A DNA stretch of 64,000 bases from Thalassovita aquimarina (GCF_018219815.1 NZ_JADMKU010000005.1:1-64000); one strand, 5' to 3'. Shown: positions 25,294 through 33,745, counted from the first letter of the stretch. The notes: a model not told the origin generated them from the sequence alone. Made by a program: numbers and translations.

Positions 25294-25526
25294 CAGGACG
25301 GTCTTCCTTCCATCAGGTGTTTGACTGCACTGGACACAACCGCCTGCAGCAATGTCGCCCCGGCCTGCTGACTGGCGACCGCGTTTTCCATCAGGATGCC
25401 CGAAGAATGTGCGGCCGACTGGTACATAGACCCCATGGCCATCGACGGCGCTTCGGACAGGATCTTGACGTTGGACTGCGTCACGGCGTCGGTAATCTGA
25501 TCGTTCACGGAGGTTGGAAATGCCAT
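25293..25526 (-). CDS. RebB family R-body subunit
   Basis: A 77-residue RebB-family protein with the clearest match in the cluster: SVNDQITDAVTQSNVKILSEAPSMAMGSMYQ, then NAVASQQAGATLLQAVVSSAV. It is small, without Cys, and predicted helical, consistent with a structural subunit that polymerises. AAGG precedes its ATG, and it overlaps both neighbours by a single base (TAATG upstream, TGATG downstream), showing tight coupling in the operon. Confidence 0.88.
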   Translation of the reverse strand: MAFPTSVNDQITDAVTQSNVKILSEAPSMAMGSMYQSAAHSSGILMENAVASQQAGATLLQAVVSSAVKHLMEGRPS

Positions 25527-25810
25527 TACTTCTTACCTTTCATCGAATCTTGCTCCGAATTCGTTCCCCCAAGCAGGAACGAGACACCCAGGGTCGTCGC
25601 CGCCTGAGAAATGATCGCGTTCTGCTGCTGCGTGCTCACCGCATTGGCGAACAGGAGGCCGGTGGAATGGGACAGCGTCTAGTAGATTGACCCCATCGCC
25701 ATCGCCGGCGCATCCGCCAGCACTTTGACATCCGAGTACTTACCGGCATCGGGAGCCTGTGACGGAGCGTCGGTTTCTTTTCTTGTTTCCGCATCGGCCT
25801 TGTCGGGCAT
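25526..25810 (-). pseudogene. RebB-like R-body gene interrupted by an amber codon
   Basis: A 94-codon frame. Codons 1-43 encode a charged N-terminal extension and then DVKVLADAPAMAMGSIY; codon 44 is TAG (25679-25681); codons 45-94 continue in frame with SHSTGLLFANAVSTQQQNAIISQAATTLG. The neighbouring intact paralog has Gln after the same Gly-Ser-x-Tyr, so TAG replaces a Gln codon, a single C-to-T change from CAG. The frame is otherwise intact and its stop overlaps the next start. Either the gene is dead, the sequence is wrong there, or the amber codon is read through. Confidence 0.85.
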
Positions 25811-25837
25811 GAATAATTCCCCCGTCGAAATGTAAAT

Positions 25838-26008
25838 TCAGGAACCGGAAAGTATGGACTGACACAATTGAGACAGCTTCTCCTGCTGCGCCATTTGCGC
25901 CTGTTGCTGGCGTTCGGTGGCCGCCAGCATCATTTCTGAAATGTCGCGCGCGAAATCCAATTGAGCTTTGATTACTTCGGAAATGTCTGAATGATCTGTT
26001 TGCGGCAC
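25838..26008 (-). CDS. Small Gln-rich helical protein heading the R-body cluster
   Basis: A 56-residue protein starting with GTG at 26008, preceded by an excellent AGGAGG site. The sequence (PQTDHSDISEVIKAQLDFAR, then ATERQQQAQMAQQEKLSQL) predicts one long amphipathic or coiled-coil helix rich in Gln, with a single Cys near the end. It is the first gene of the reb-like cluster. It has no family I recognise; a scaffold or regulator of R-body assembly is a guess. Confidence 0.6.
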   Translation of the reverse strand: MPQTDHSDISEVIKAQLDFARDISEMMLAATERQQQAQMAQQEKLSQLCQSILSGS

Positions 26009-26188
26009 GCGGGGCCTCCTAGATTGCGCCCTCGACGTCCCCACACTACAACACCAGGGGAAATTGCGTATTGAAATTTCGCCACAATTTGAAATGCCAT
26101 CCACGGTTTCCTCCACGTCCCTTTTGAGCCTTTGTTGTCATGACCTGACGACTTCCTCATTGTAGTCCGGAAAGAGCGAGGTATCCGA

Positions 26189-26629
26189 ATGAGCTTGAAC
26201 ATACGCCCCCTGAAAGCCGAGGACGAAACGGAATGGCGGCGGCTGTGGTCCGCCTATCTGGTATTTTACGAAAGCAGCCTGCCCGAAGAGGTTCACAAGA
26301 CCACTTTCGCCCGGCTGGTCGATCCCGAACGGACACAGCAGCAAGCGCTGCTGGCCGAGCTTGATGGCAAAGCCGTCGGTCTGGTTCACTATATCTATCA
26401 CGCGCACAACTGGCGGGTGGAGGATGTCTGTTACCTGCAGGACCTCTATGCCGATCCGGAGGTTCGCGGCCAGGGCATCGGCCGGGCGCTGATCGAAGCG
26501 GTCTACAAAGCCGCGGATGAAAACGGCACCCCCACGGTTTACTGGCTGACACAGGACTTCAACCATAACGCCCGTCAGCTCTATGATCGGATCGGCACCC
26601 TCACGCCCTTCATCAAGTACCAGCGCTAG
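26189..26629 (+). CDS. GNAT family N-acetyltransferase
   Basis: A 146-residue GNAT protein: [19 protein letters not shown] at the N-terminus, [22 protein letters not shown] holding the acetyl-CoA loop (R-G-Q-G-I-G), and [18 protein letters not shown]. It looks like small amino-acid or polyamine-type acetyltransferases, but the substrate is unknown. It lies 8 bases upstream of deoD on the same strand, so it is probably co-transcribed; it is divergent from the R-body cluster. Confidence 0.88.
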   Translation: MSLNIRPLKAEDETEWRRLWSAYLVFYESSLPEEVHKTTFARLVDPERTQQQALLAELDGKAVGLVHYIYHAHNWRVEDVCYLQDLYADPEVRGQGIGRALIEAVYKAADENGTPTVYWLTQDFNHNARQLYDRIGTLTPFIKYQR

Positions 26630-26637
26630 GACACCCC

Positions 26638-27342
26638 ATGACCATTCATATCGGCGCAAAACCCGGAGAGATCGCTGAAACCGTGCTGCTGCCCGGCGAT
26701 CCGTATCGAGCCAAATGGGCGGCGGAAACCTTTCTCGACGACCCCAGGCTGGTGAACGAAGTGCGCGGGATGCTGGGATACACCGGCAGCTACAAGGGTA
26801 ACCCGGTGACCATCCACGGGTCGGGCATGGGGATGCCGTCACTGTCGATCTACGCCAATGAACTGATCCGCGATTACGGCGCGAAAACCCTTATCCGTAT
26901 CGGGTCCTGCGGCGGCATGCAGGACAAGGTGAAACTGCGCGACGTGATCCTGGCGATGACCGCCTCGTCGATCTCGACGCCATCGACCGGCATTTTCAGG
27001 GAACTGAACTTCGCCCCTTCGGCCGACTGGTCGCTGCTGAAGGCCGCCGCCGGCGCGGCCGAGGCCAAGGGCGTCGCTACGCATGTCGGCGGCATCTATT
27101 CGGCCGATGTCTTCTACGATGAACGGCCCGACCTGAACGAACAGATGATCCGCCATGGCATCCTTGGCGTCGAGATGGAAGCCGCCGAGCTTTACAATCT
27201 CGCCCTGCGTTACGGGGTGCGGGCGCTGGCCGTGCTGACCGTGTCCGACCACCTGATCAGCCACGAAGCCTTGCCTTCGGAAGATCGCGAGAAATCTTTC
27301 GGCGACATGGTGGAAATCGCGCTAGAGGCGGCTTTCGCGTAA
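26638..27342 (+). CDS. deoD: Purine nucleoside phosphorylase, DeoD type
   Basis: A 234-residue hexameric-type purine nucleoside phosphorylase that cleaves purine (deoxy)nucleosides with phosphate. Seen: the N-terminal [26 protein letters not shown] with phosphate-binding residues, [15 protein letters not shown], the nucleoside-binding VEMEAAELY and SDHL. In this window it could process nucleosides imported by the BMP-type transporter. Its last 21 bases overlap the end of the convergent LysR gene. Confidence 0.96.
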   Translation: MTIHIGAKPGEIAETVLLPGDPYRAKWAAETFLDDPRLVNEVRGMLGYTGSYKGNPVTIHGSGMGMPSLSIYANELIRDYGAKTLIRIGSCGGMQDKVKLRDVILAMTASSISTPSTGIFRELNFAPSADWSLLKAAAGAAEAKGVATHVGGIYSADVFYDERPDLNEQMIRHGILGVEMEAAELYNLALRYGVRALAVLTVSDHLISHEALPSEDREKSFGDMVEIALEAAFA

Positions 27343-28194
27343 CGCCGCCGCCAGCCGCGCCAGCGGGGTCCGCACCGGCTGGCGCAGCTGCATGATCAGC
27401 GCCTTTCCGGTGGCGACCGGTTGATCGAAGGGCGCCACCAGCCTGCCCTCGCGCAGATCGCGCTCGATCAGGCAGCGGTGCCCCATCAACACGCCCGCCC
27501 CGTTGACCGCTTCCTGCACCGCCAGCGCGTAAAGCGAAAACACCGGCCCGCGCAGGGTCGGGGCCTCTGCCCCGGCAGCCTGCTGCAACCAAAGTGGCCA
27601 GTCCCCCGCCCAGGCGCTGTCGGACAGGCAATTCAGCCTGGCCAGATCGGCAACTTCGGCCAGACAGCCCGCCAGGGCGGGCGCGCAGACCGGCAGGATC
27701 ACGTCATCGGCAATCTGCTCGCCCTCCGCCGGGTCGCCGAAGAACAGCGTCATGTCGAAGGGGTCGCGCTCCAGGTTGGGCGGCTGCTCCATCGCCGTGA
27801 CCGATATTTCCAGATCCGGCAGCGCCCGCCGCAGCCCCGGCAGGCGCGGCGACAGCCACAGTTGCGCCACTGCCGGCAAGGCCGCGATATGCAACCGGTT
27901 GGGGCTGGCCACCGCGCGCAACTCCTGCACCATGGCAGCGACCTGATCGAAGGCGCGGGTCGCCAACGGCAGCACCTGCCGGCCCATGTCGTTCAGCACC
28001 ACCCCCTGCGCCTGCCGGTCAAACAGGGCGACCCCCGCCCAGTCCTCCAGCGCCTTGACCTGCTGCGCCACCGCGCCGGGGGTGACGCACAATTCGTCGG
28101 CGGCGCGGGAAAATCCGCCAAGCCTTGCTGCGGCTTCAAAGGCGCGCAGGGCGTTCAGGGGCGGCCCCGAGGGGCGTGGAGGATGGACGGACAT
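27322..28194 (-). CDS. LysR family transcriptional regulator (GcvA-like)
   Basis: A 290-residue LysR regulator. The N-terminal winged helix-turn-helix covers [39 protein letters not shown], with the GcvA-like variant [20 protein letters not shown]. The rest is the effector-binding domain. It is transcribed divergently from the SHMT-like gene, so it most likely controls that gene and itself. A CCTAG-N5-CTAGG palindrome lies immediately upstream of its start. Confidence 0.92.
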   Translation of the reverse strand: MSVHPPRPSGPPLNALRAFEAAARLGGFSRAADELCVTPGAVAQQVKALEDWAGVALFDRQAQGVVLNDMGRQVLPLATRAFDQVAAMVQELRAVASPNRLHIAALPAVAQLWLSPRLPGLRRALPDLEISVTAMEQPPNLERDPFDMTLFFGDPAEGEQIADDVILPVCAPALAGCLAEVADLARLNCLSDSAWAGDWPLWLQQAAGAEAPTLRGPVFSLYALAVQEAVNGAGVLMGHRCLIERDLREGRLVAPFDQPVATGKALIMQLRQPVRTPLARLAAALRESRL

Positions 28195-28202
28195 GGCGAA
28201 GA

Positions 28203-28217
28203 CCTAGTTTTTCTAGG
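28203..28217. promoter_or_regulatory. Palindrome between LysR and SHMT-like genes
   Basis: CCTAG-TTTTT-CTAGG, a perfect inverted repeat 9-23 bases upstream of the LysR start and about 80 bases upstream of the SHMT-like start. A palindrome in the divergent promoter is the expected place for a LysR-type autoregulatory site. Confidence 0.45.
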
Positions 28218-28297
28218 CCAAGAATATATGAAAACTGATTTGCGCAAAGTCCCCCGCCGCGATTTTCTGAGCGAAACGCCACTCAGGAATCGAACCA

Positions 28298-29623
28298 ATG
28301 CCCCATCTCACGAAACGCAACTGGGTCCCGCCGCAGGCTGAAACCCTTGTACAGCGCATCGCCAACGACACCGCGGTCAGGGCAAGCGCCGGTCTGGCCG
28401 CCCGTCTGGAAACCCTTGCCGAAACCAACCGGCAAATCCACGAACGCGACTGCTTCAACCTCAACCCCGCGACCAACGTGATGAATCCGCGCGCCGAGGC
28501 CTTGCTGGCCTCGGGGCTAGGCACCCGTCCGTCGCTTGGTTACCCCGGCGACAAGTACGAAATGGGGCTGGAAGCGATCGAGGAAATCGAGGTGATCGCG
28601 GCCGAACTTTGCGCGGGAATCTTCGGTGCCAAATATGCCGAAATCCGGGTGCCGTCGGGCGCGATCGCCAACCTTTACGGCTTCATGGCGCTGGCCAAAC
28701 CGGGCGATGCGATCATCACTCCGCCCGCCAGCATCGGCGGCCATGTCACCCATCACGCGGCGGGCTGCGCCGGGCTTTACGGGTTGCAAAGCCACGCCGC
28801 CCCAGTCGATGCCGACGGCTACAGCGTCGATCTTGACGGGCTGGCAGCGCTGACCGAACGGGTCCGGCCCCGGATCATCACCATCGGCGGCAGCCTGAAC
28901 CTGTTCCCCCATCCGGTCGCCGATATCCGCGCCATCGCCGACAAGGTCGGCGCGCATGTGTTGTTCGACGCGGCGCATCAATGCGGCATCATCGCGGGCC
29001 AAGCCTGGCCCAGCCCGCTTGACCAGGGCGCGCACCTGATGACGATGAGCACTTACAAATCGCTCGGCGGCCCGCCTTCCGGGCTGATCGTCAGCAACGA
29101 TGCGGATATCGCTGAGCGGCTCGACGCCATCGCCTTCCCCGGCATGACCGCCAATTTCGACGCCGCCAAATCCGCCGCTCTGGCGATGACCATGCTGGAC
29201 TGGCGCGATCACGGCACCGGATATGCCCGGTCGATGATCGACACCGCCCGGGCGCTGGCCCGCGCGCTTGGCGATCAGGGCCTGCCGGTCTTTGCCGCCG
29301 ACAAGGGCGCAACCACGTCGCATCAATTCGCGCTGGAAGCGGCCGGGTTCGGCGGCGGTCAGGCGGCCTCGAAAAAACTGCGCAAGGCGGGATTCCTGGC
29401 CTGCGGCATCGGGTTGCCCATCGCCGAGGTGGACGGCGACCTGAACGGGCTGCGCATCGGCACGCCGGAACTTGTCCGCTGGGGCATGACGCCCGAGCAC
29501 ATGCCGGAACTGGCCAGATTGATCACGACCGCGCTGCATTCGAACGCGCCCGAAAACCTTGCCGCCGAGGTCGCCGCGTGGCGCAAGATTTTCAACCGGC
29601 TTCACTACATCCACGACAGCTGA
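28298..29623 (+). CDS. PLP-dependent enzyme, serine hydroxymethyltransferase-like
   Basis: A 441-residue fold-type I PLP enzyme of the SHMT group. Seen: NLNPATNVMNPRAEALLASGL...RPSLGYPGDKYEMGLEAIEEIE (substrate and dimer region), VPSGAIANLYGFMALAKPGDAI, FDAAHQCGIIAG with the PLP-nitrogen Asp, and the Schiff-base segment TMSTYKSLGGPPSGL containing Lys. The Lys segment differs from canonical GlyA (T-T-T-T-H-K-T-L-R-G-P-R), so a relative such as a 2-methylserine or transaldolase-type enzyme is more likely than the housekeeping GlyA. Controlled probably by the divergent LysR protein. Confidence 0.82.
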   Translation: MPHLTKRNWVPPQAETLVQRIANDTAVRASAGLAARLETLAETNRQIHERDCFNLNPATNVMNPRAEALLASGLGTRPSLGYPGDKYEMGLEAIEEIEVIAAELCAGIFGAKYAEIRVPSGAIANLYGFMALAKPGDAIITPPASIGGHVTHHAAGCAGLYGLQSHAAPVDADGYSVDLDGLAALTERVRPRIITIGGSLNLFPHPVADIRAIADKVGAHVLFDAAHQCGIIAGQAWPSPLDQGAHLMTMSTYKSLGGPPSGLIVSNDADIAERLDAIAFPGMTANFDAAKSAALAMTMLDWRDHGTGYARSMIDTARALARALGDQGLPVFAADKGATTSHQFALEAAGFGGGQAASKKLRKAGFLACGIGLPIAEVDGDLNGLRIGTPELVRWGMTPEHMPELARLITTALHSNAPENLAAEVAAWRKIFNRLHYIHDS

Positions 29624-29670
29624 TAGGTCCCCTATCCTCTCCGAAACATCCAAGGTGTTCGGAACAGAAC

Positions 29671-29708
29671 CAAGGCTGCCGGCCGACGCGATTTTCCCGG
29701 CAACCTTG
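29671..29708 (+). terminator. Hairpin downstream of the SHMT-like gene
   Basis: CAAGGCTGCCGG (29671-29682) pairs with CCGGCAACCTTG (29697-29708) with a single C/A mismatch; 14-base loop. No T run follows, so it is a possible Rho-independent-like or processing structure only. Confidence 0.4.
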
Positions 29709-29975
29709 ATCCGGTGATGCCTTGGAAACCGGCCGCAGCGTTGGCGAACATTTGACCGCGCTGTCGGCGGCTTCGTTACGCCACTGCCAGATGCGGTCAT
29801 CATGTGTCTCGCGCCTCTATTGGAAAATGTCCTCTCCGCTGTCCCCGAAAATTGCGCCGCCGACATGCCTGTCTTGGCCACGCCCCAAGTTTCATCTGAC
29901 CCCGCTTGGGGCGCAGGGAAGATGTCGTATTCTGGCGCCGAAATTTGCGCCTTGTCCATTTTTTAAGTCGAAAAC

Positions 29976-29989
29976 TTGATCCATATCAA
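29976..29989. promoter_or_regulatory. Perfect FNR/FnrL-type box
   Basis: TTGATCCATATCAA matches TTGAT-N4-ATCAA exactly. If it activates at the classical -41.5 position, transcription would begin near 30024, towards the autotransporter-like gene. No minus-strand gene is close enough to be the target. It predicts oxygen-responsive expression through FnrL or a related CRP/FNR protein. Confidence 0.65.
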
Positions 29990-30249
29990 TGCGCCCGAAG
30001 AAGCCTTGTAAAACAGGTATGCAAACAGCCTATTGTTGCATTGGGGAAACATTCTTTTTTTGAAATGCTTTGCGGATGACGCGCTGCGCTTTTCCGCTTG
30101 AAGGGTCGCTAGGGACCAAATACCTTCCCGGGCAGTAATGCGCTTAACGAACAATCATACCGAATTTGCACAAAATTTCGGGAAAATAATCTAAAAAATG
30201 GATCGGCATAGGACAGCTGATCTCACGCCTATCAGAATGGAGGCTTATT

Positions 30250-32532
30250 GTGACTTTAATCCGGCCTATCGCGGCAGTCGTTTCCTTGACTGCGGGTCTC
30301 ATGGCATCAACTGCAATCAATGCGGGAACGATCGAAGGCTTCACCGGCCCGTTCGGTTTCGGCTTCGTTCTTGCCGATGAAGATGAGGGCGTCGTCGACC
30401 CCGGCATCTTCGCCGTCACCGGGGACATCAACAACGACGACTTCGTCGGCAACGAATTTTCCCCCAGCGGCGTGCTGAACTGTCTCCGTTCCAGCCAGCC
30501 CGGCGCTGGCTGCGCCGAAGGCCCCGGCACCGGCAACCGCTTCAAGACCTTCATGACCGGTAACGGGGCGCTGGACCTCGTTTTCTCGACTGCGGACAGC
30601 AGCGGGATTACCGAGTATTTCAACTACGGTAAAACCTCCAACACGACGGGCGCTCGGATCCAGAGCTTCCAGCTTCAGCTCGGCACCGGCACCGGCGACG
30701 ATTTCGTGGCGATGGACCCGTCCAATCCCGCGTCCGCGGTGCTGTTCGACAACCTGGTCACGCTGAGCGAAGCGAACGCCATCGACTGGCCGTTCCTGGT
30801 CGGCACCGAAGGACAGGCGCCGCTGCAGCGGTCCTGGTTCCCCGACGGATTGTTCGGCGACGGCGGACAGGAAGGCGATATCGGCTTTTTCAGCCCCGAA
30901 CGCGCCGGTTTCGAACTGACGTCGAACACCGACCTCACCGTTCTGAGCGGCGCGAACCTGACCAACGCAGACCATTTAGACTTGTTCGGCGATTCCCTGC
31001 TGGCGCGCACGATGCTTCCCGACGGGATGTTCTGGGACGAAGTGGTGGCCGACACCACGGATGAAGACGCCCTGATCGCCTGGTACGACCATCGCGCCAA
31101 CGGCGGGGCCGGCAACTGGGTTTGGGGGTCGATGAATGCCGATGCCACCGACCTTGCTGCCCGGCTGGCCGATCTGGCCGACGTTCTGGGTGTCACAGTT
31201 GCCGACCTGTCCTATGCGAGCGGTGACGAAATTCCCGCCAATATCGCGGCGCTGATGGAAGCGGGGGACGTGTTCGAGGTTCTGCCGATCGAAGACCTTT
31301 CGAACGTCAACCTGAACTTCAACCTGGATGTCGGCGATATTGCCCTGGGCGAATTCACCCTGCGCATCGTACCGACCTTCGCACCGATCGTCGAAGTCAG
31401 CGCGACCGACTTCCAGTTTGGCATGGCCGCCACACTTGATGCCGCCAACGTGCCGTTCCTCAATGCCGATCCCGGCTATCTGGGCGCGCTCGCCGCAATC
31501 GAGGCGCTGCCGACCGCTGCCGAACAGCAGCTCGCCTTGGAAAGCGTCGGCTACAGCTTCCTGGGGGCCTATAGCGGCCTTGCCTATTCCTTCGGGTCCG
31601 AATCCATCGCCGCGCTGAACGGCGGCGAACTGGGACAAGGCGCGAACGAGCAACCCTCCAGGGGGGCCGGCAACTGGAGCGTCGGCGATGGCACCCGCGC
31701 CTTCGTCAAGATCGGCGGCACATCGGCAGATTACGACCGCACCGCGAACAATGCCGGTTTCTCCACCTCGAGCTTCAGCTTCCATGGCGGTTTCGAACGC
31801 GCGCTCAATGAAAACGTCACTGCGGGCCTGATGTTCGGCGCCCAGCAGGGCGAGGCCAGCATCATGGCCGGGCGCGGATCGCTGGATGCAGAGGCCTATA
31901 CCATTGCCGGCTTCACCCGGTTCAATGTCGGCGGTGTTCGCGTTCAGGCGGCAGCCGGATATCAGGACCTGTCCTACGATTCGACGCGCAACATCACTTT
32001 CGGCACGGTCAACCAGACGGCCACCGGAAGCACCAATGGCGAAACCGTGTTCGCATCGCTCGGGGCTGACTGGATGATGCAGAAGGGTGCAATGTCCTTC
32101 GGTCCGATGGCATCGGCCGAGTATTACAAGATCTCGGTTGATGGCTTCAGCGAAACCGGTGCCGGGCTCTACAACCTCGATATCGGCGCACAGGATGCAG
32201 AGGTCACCGTCGCGCGCCTCGGCCTTCGCGGCGAAACCCAAGGCGCCACCAAGAACGGCGGCAACTTCAAGGCCTTCGGCTACGCGGCATGGGCTGCCCG
32301 GAGCGGCGACGACATGACCGTGTCGACCAGCTTCTCGGGAAGCAACCTGCCGACCTTCGCCGCCCCCGTTGACGGGTTGGACGATAACTGGCTGGACCTC
32401 GGCGCGGGAGTGTCCTGGACGCTTTCGAACCAGAGCGGGAAAACCACGCGCGTCGGTCTCGGCTACAACGGGGCGCTGTCCTCGGGTTACGAAGAGCATC
32501 GCGGCAACCTGTTCGTCGAAATGGTGTTCTGA
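30250..32532 (+). CDS. Autotransporter-like outer-membrane protein with choice-of-anchor F-like passenger
   Basis: A 760-residue protein with a signal peptide (TLIRPIAAVVSLTAGLMASTAINA). The passenger starts GTIEGFTGPFGFGFVLADEDEGVVDPGIF and resembles choice-of-anchor F proteins; GDINNDDFVGNEF looks like a calcium-binding loop, and two Cys (in NCLRSSQPGAGC) could pair. The last ~280 residues alternate beta strands with aromatic ends and finish in LFVEMVF, the C-terminal Phe of an outer-membrane barrel, as in classical autotransporters. The start is GTG at 30250 with GGAGG six bases upstream. A strong terminator follows; an FNR box lies 260 bases upstream. Confidence 0.8.
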   Translation: MTLIRPIAAVVSLTAGLMASTAINAGTIEGFTGPFGFGFVLADEDEGVVDPGIFAVTGDINNDDFVGNEFSPSGVLNCLRSSQPGAGCAEGPGTGNRFKTFMTGNGALDLVFSTADSSGITEYFNYGKTSNTTGARIQSFQLQLGTGTGDDFVAMDPSNPASAVLFDNLVTLSEANAIDWPFLVGTEGQAPLQRSWFPDGLFGDGGQEGDIGFFSPERAGFELTSNTDLTVLSGANLTNADHLDLFGDSLLARTMLPDGMFWDEVVADTTDEDALIAWYDHRANGGAGNWVWGSMNADATDLAARLADLADVLGVTVADLSYASGDEIPANIAALMEAGDVFEVLPIEDLSNVNLNFNLDVGDIALGEFTLRIVPTFAPIVEVSATDFQFGMAATLDAANVPFLNADPGYLGALAAIEALPTAAEQQLALESVGYSFLGAYSGLAYSFGSESIAALNGGELGQGANEQPSRGAGNWSVGDGTRAFVKIGGTSADYDRTANNAGFSTSSFSFHGGFERALNENVTAGLMFGAQQGEASIMAGRGSLDAEAYTIAGFTRFNVGGVRVQAAAGYQDLSYDSTRNITFGTVNQTATGSTNGETVFASLGADWMMQKGAMSFGPMASAEYYKISVDGFSETGAGLYNLDIGAQDAEVTVARLGLRGETQGATKNGGNFKAFGYAAWAARSGDDMTVSTSFSGSNLPTFAAPVDGLDDNWLDLGAGVSWTLSNQSGKTTRVGLGYNGALSSGYEEHRGNLFVEMVF

Positions 32533-32565
32533 GCTACAGAAGCAAAAGAAGACCTGAAACATTCA

Positions 32566-32598
32566 GCGGCGCGGACAGTCCTTGTCCGCGCCGCTTTT
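32566..32598 (+). terminator. Rho-independent terminator of the autotransporter-like gene
   Basis: A perfect 12-bp GC-rich stem (GCGGCGCGGACA, 32566-32577, against 32583-32594) with a five-base loop and TTTT immediately after. Confidence 0.9.
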
Positions 32599-32674
32599 CT
32601 GTCAGCCCTGTCGGCGCCCGACCTTTGACGGATTAGCCGCCGCGTGGGCGAAGCCGTCCCGTTTCGGCGTGCCC

Positions 32675-33520
32675 TTACCGTCCGTGCGTCCTGTCGTATC
32701 CGTTTGTCCCCGGCTGCGACCAGCCCTGCAATGCCCCTTCTTCGGGGGCGAAAACTTCCACCAGAAGCGGATAGCAGGCGGCCTCGTCGCTGGAATGCTC
32801 CGAGGAACAATCGCCGCCGGGACAGGCGGACAGGGCCCCCAGCAGGTCGATCTCGGCAAAGAACTCGAGGTAATCGCCCGGACGCACCGGGCTGGCCTTC
32901 ATGAAATACTGCCCGGTATCGCGGGTGAACCCGGTGCACATGAAGACGTTGAGGACGTCGTGCACATGCGGTTCGGCCTCGGCCAAGGTCATACCCGTCG
33001 CATCGGCCAATGCCCGTGTCAGGTTGGAATGACAGCAATGGTGATACTGCCCGCCCGACAGCAAGTTATGGGTGTAGGGATCGCAGCGGGTGCCGATCAC
33101 GTCATGCACCGACCCGCCATAGCCGTCGATCCCGTACCAGCCAAGCGTGTCTTCGGTGATCGTCGCCATCGGTCGCAGAAACGGGAAGGCCGACCACATC
33201 CGTTCGCCGGTGCTCAGATGGGTGCCGTGCAACGCCCGCGTCTTGCCGGAATAGAACCGTTCCGACAGGTCATGCGCATTCCACAGGTTCAGGTCGCCAA
33301 CCTGCGGCCCTTCGACCGAGGAAACGCGGAAAAACTGCCCTGCCGCCACCCTGAATGCCATCGCCTCGCGTGGCGGCACCAGCACCTCGTCGACCTTCCG
33401 CGCGCCTTCGCGGGCGCCCCGGTACAGCGCCAGATCCACCTTGGGCAAGGTGTCATTGGGATAGCAGATCACCGGCGCGACAGCGCGGCGGGTTTCGGCA
33501 TCGGCGGGAATATCGGTCAT
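32675..33520 (-). CDS. DUF1989 / urea carboxylase-associated family protein
   Basis: A 281-residue DUF1989 protein: VPPREAMAFRVAAGQFFRVSSVEGPQVGDLNLWNAHDLSERFYSGKT, THLSTGERMWS, and DALNVFMCTGF-like VLNVFMCTGFTRDTGQYFMKASP are family features. Homologues occur with urea amidolyase or glycine/creatinine degradation genes, and the fold is thought to bind small amine-type substrates. No urea carboxylase gene is present here; the gene stands near a broken flavoprotein gene. Confidence 0.88.
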   Translation of the reverse strand: MTDIPADAETRRAVAPVICYPNDTLPKVDLALYRGAREGARKVDEVLVPPREAMAFRVAAGQFFRVSSVEGPQVGDLNLWNAHDLSERFYSGKTRALHGTHLSTGERMWSAFPFLRPMATITEDTLGWYGIDGYGGSVHDVIGTRCDPYTHNLLSGGQYHHCCHSNLTRALADATGMTLAEAEPHVHDVLNVFMCTGFTRDTGQYFMKASPVRPGDYLEFFAEIDLLGALSACPGGDCSSEHSSDEAACYPLLVEVFAPEEGALQGWSQPGTNGYDRTHGR

Positions 33521-33535
33521 GTCACACCTGCGGTT

Positions 33536-33745
33536 TCAAAGGGATGGCGGCGGGGTTTCCGCATGACAATCCTTGGGCGGCTTGCCGTCCGAAGTAAAGC
33601 GCTCCACACCGCAAACCATGCAACGGTAACAGCTTTGCCCTTCGCGGTCGTGACGCCGGTCGGCGCGCCATTTACAATGGCGCGTGCGACGGTTCGACAG
33701 GATCATGACCAGGATGAAGGCCAGCAACAGACCAAGGATAGGCAT
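33536..33745 (-). CDS. Small single-helix membrane protein with Cys cluster
   Basis: A 69-residue protein: one N-terminal membrane helix (PILGLLLAFILVMILSN) followed by a basic cytoplasmic tail with the Cys pattern SCYRCMVCG plus two other Cys (one after RRTRH, one near KDCHAE), which could bind metal. The ATG at 33745 is preceded by a weak AGGG. It has no known family that I recall and lies between DUF1989 and the flavoprotein pseudogene on the same strand. Confidence 0.65.
   Translation of the reverse strand: MPILGLLLAFILVMILSNRRTRHCKWRADRRHDREGQSCYRCMVCGVERFTSDGKPPKDCHAETPPPSL

Larger units (their letters stand above)
29624..30249. other. 626-base regulatory stretch before the autotransporter-like gene
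   Basis: No gene is supported here. It holds two hairpins right after the SHMT-like gene (29641-29662 imperfect; 29671-29682 with 29697-29708, stem interrupted by one mismatch), a perfect FNR box at 29976-29989, an AT-rich leader with a seven-T run near 30055, and an untranslated region of about 225 bases before the GTG start. The hairpins probably end the SHMT-like transcript. Confidence 0.5.

Noticed and set aside
29722-29979. 85-codon frame in the region before the autotransporter-like gene
   Set aside because: Cys/Ser/Pro-rich random composition, no ribosome site, runs into the FNR box.
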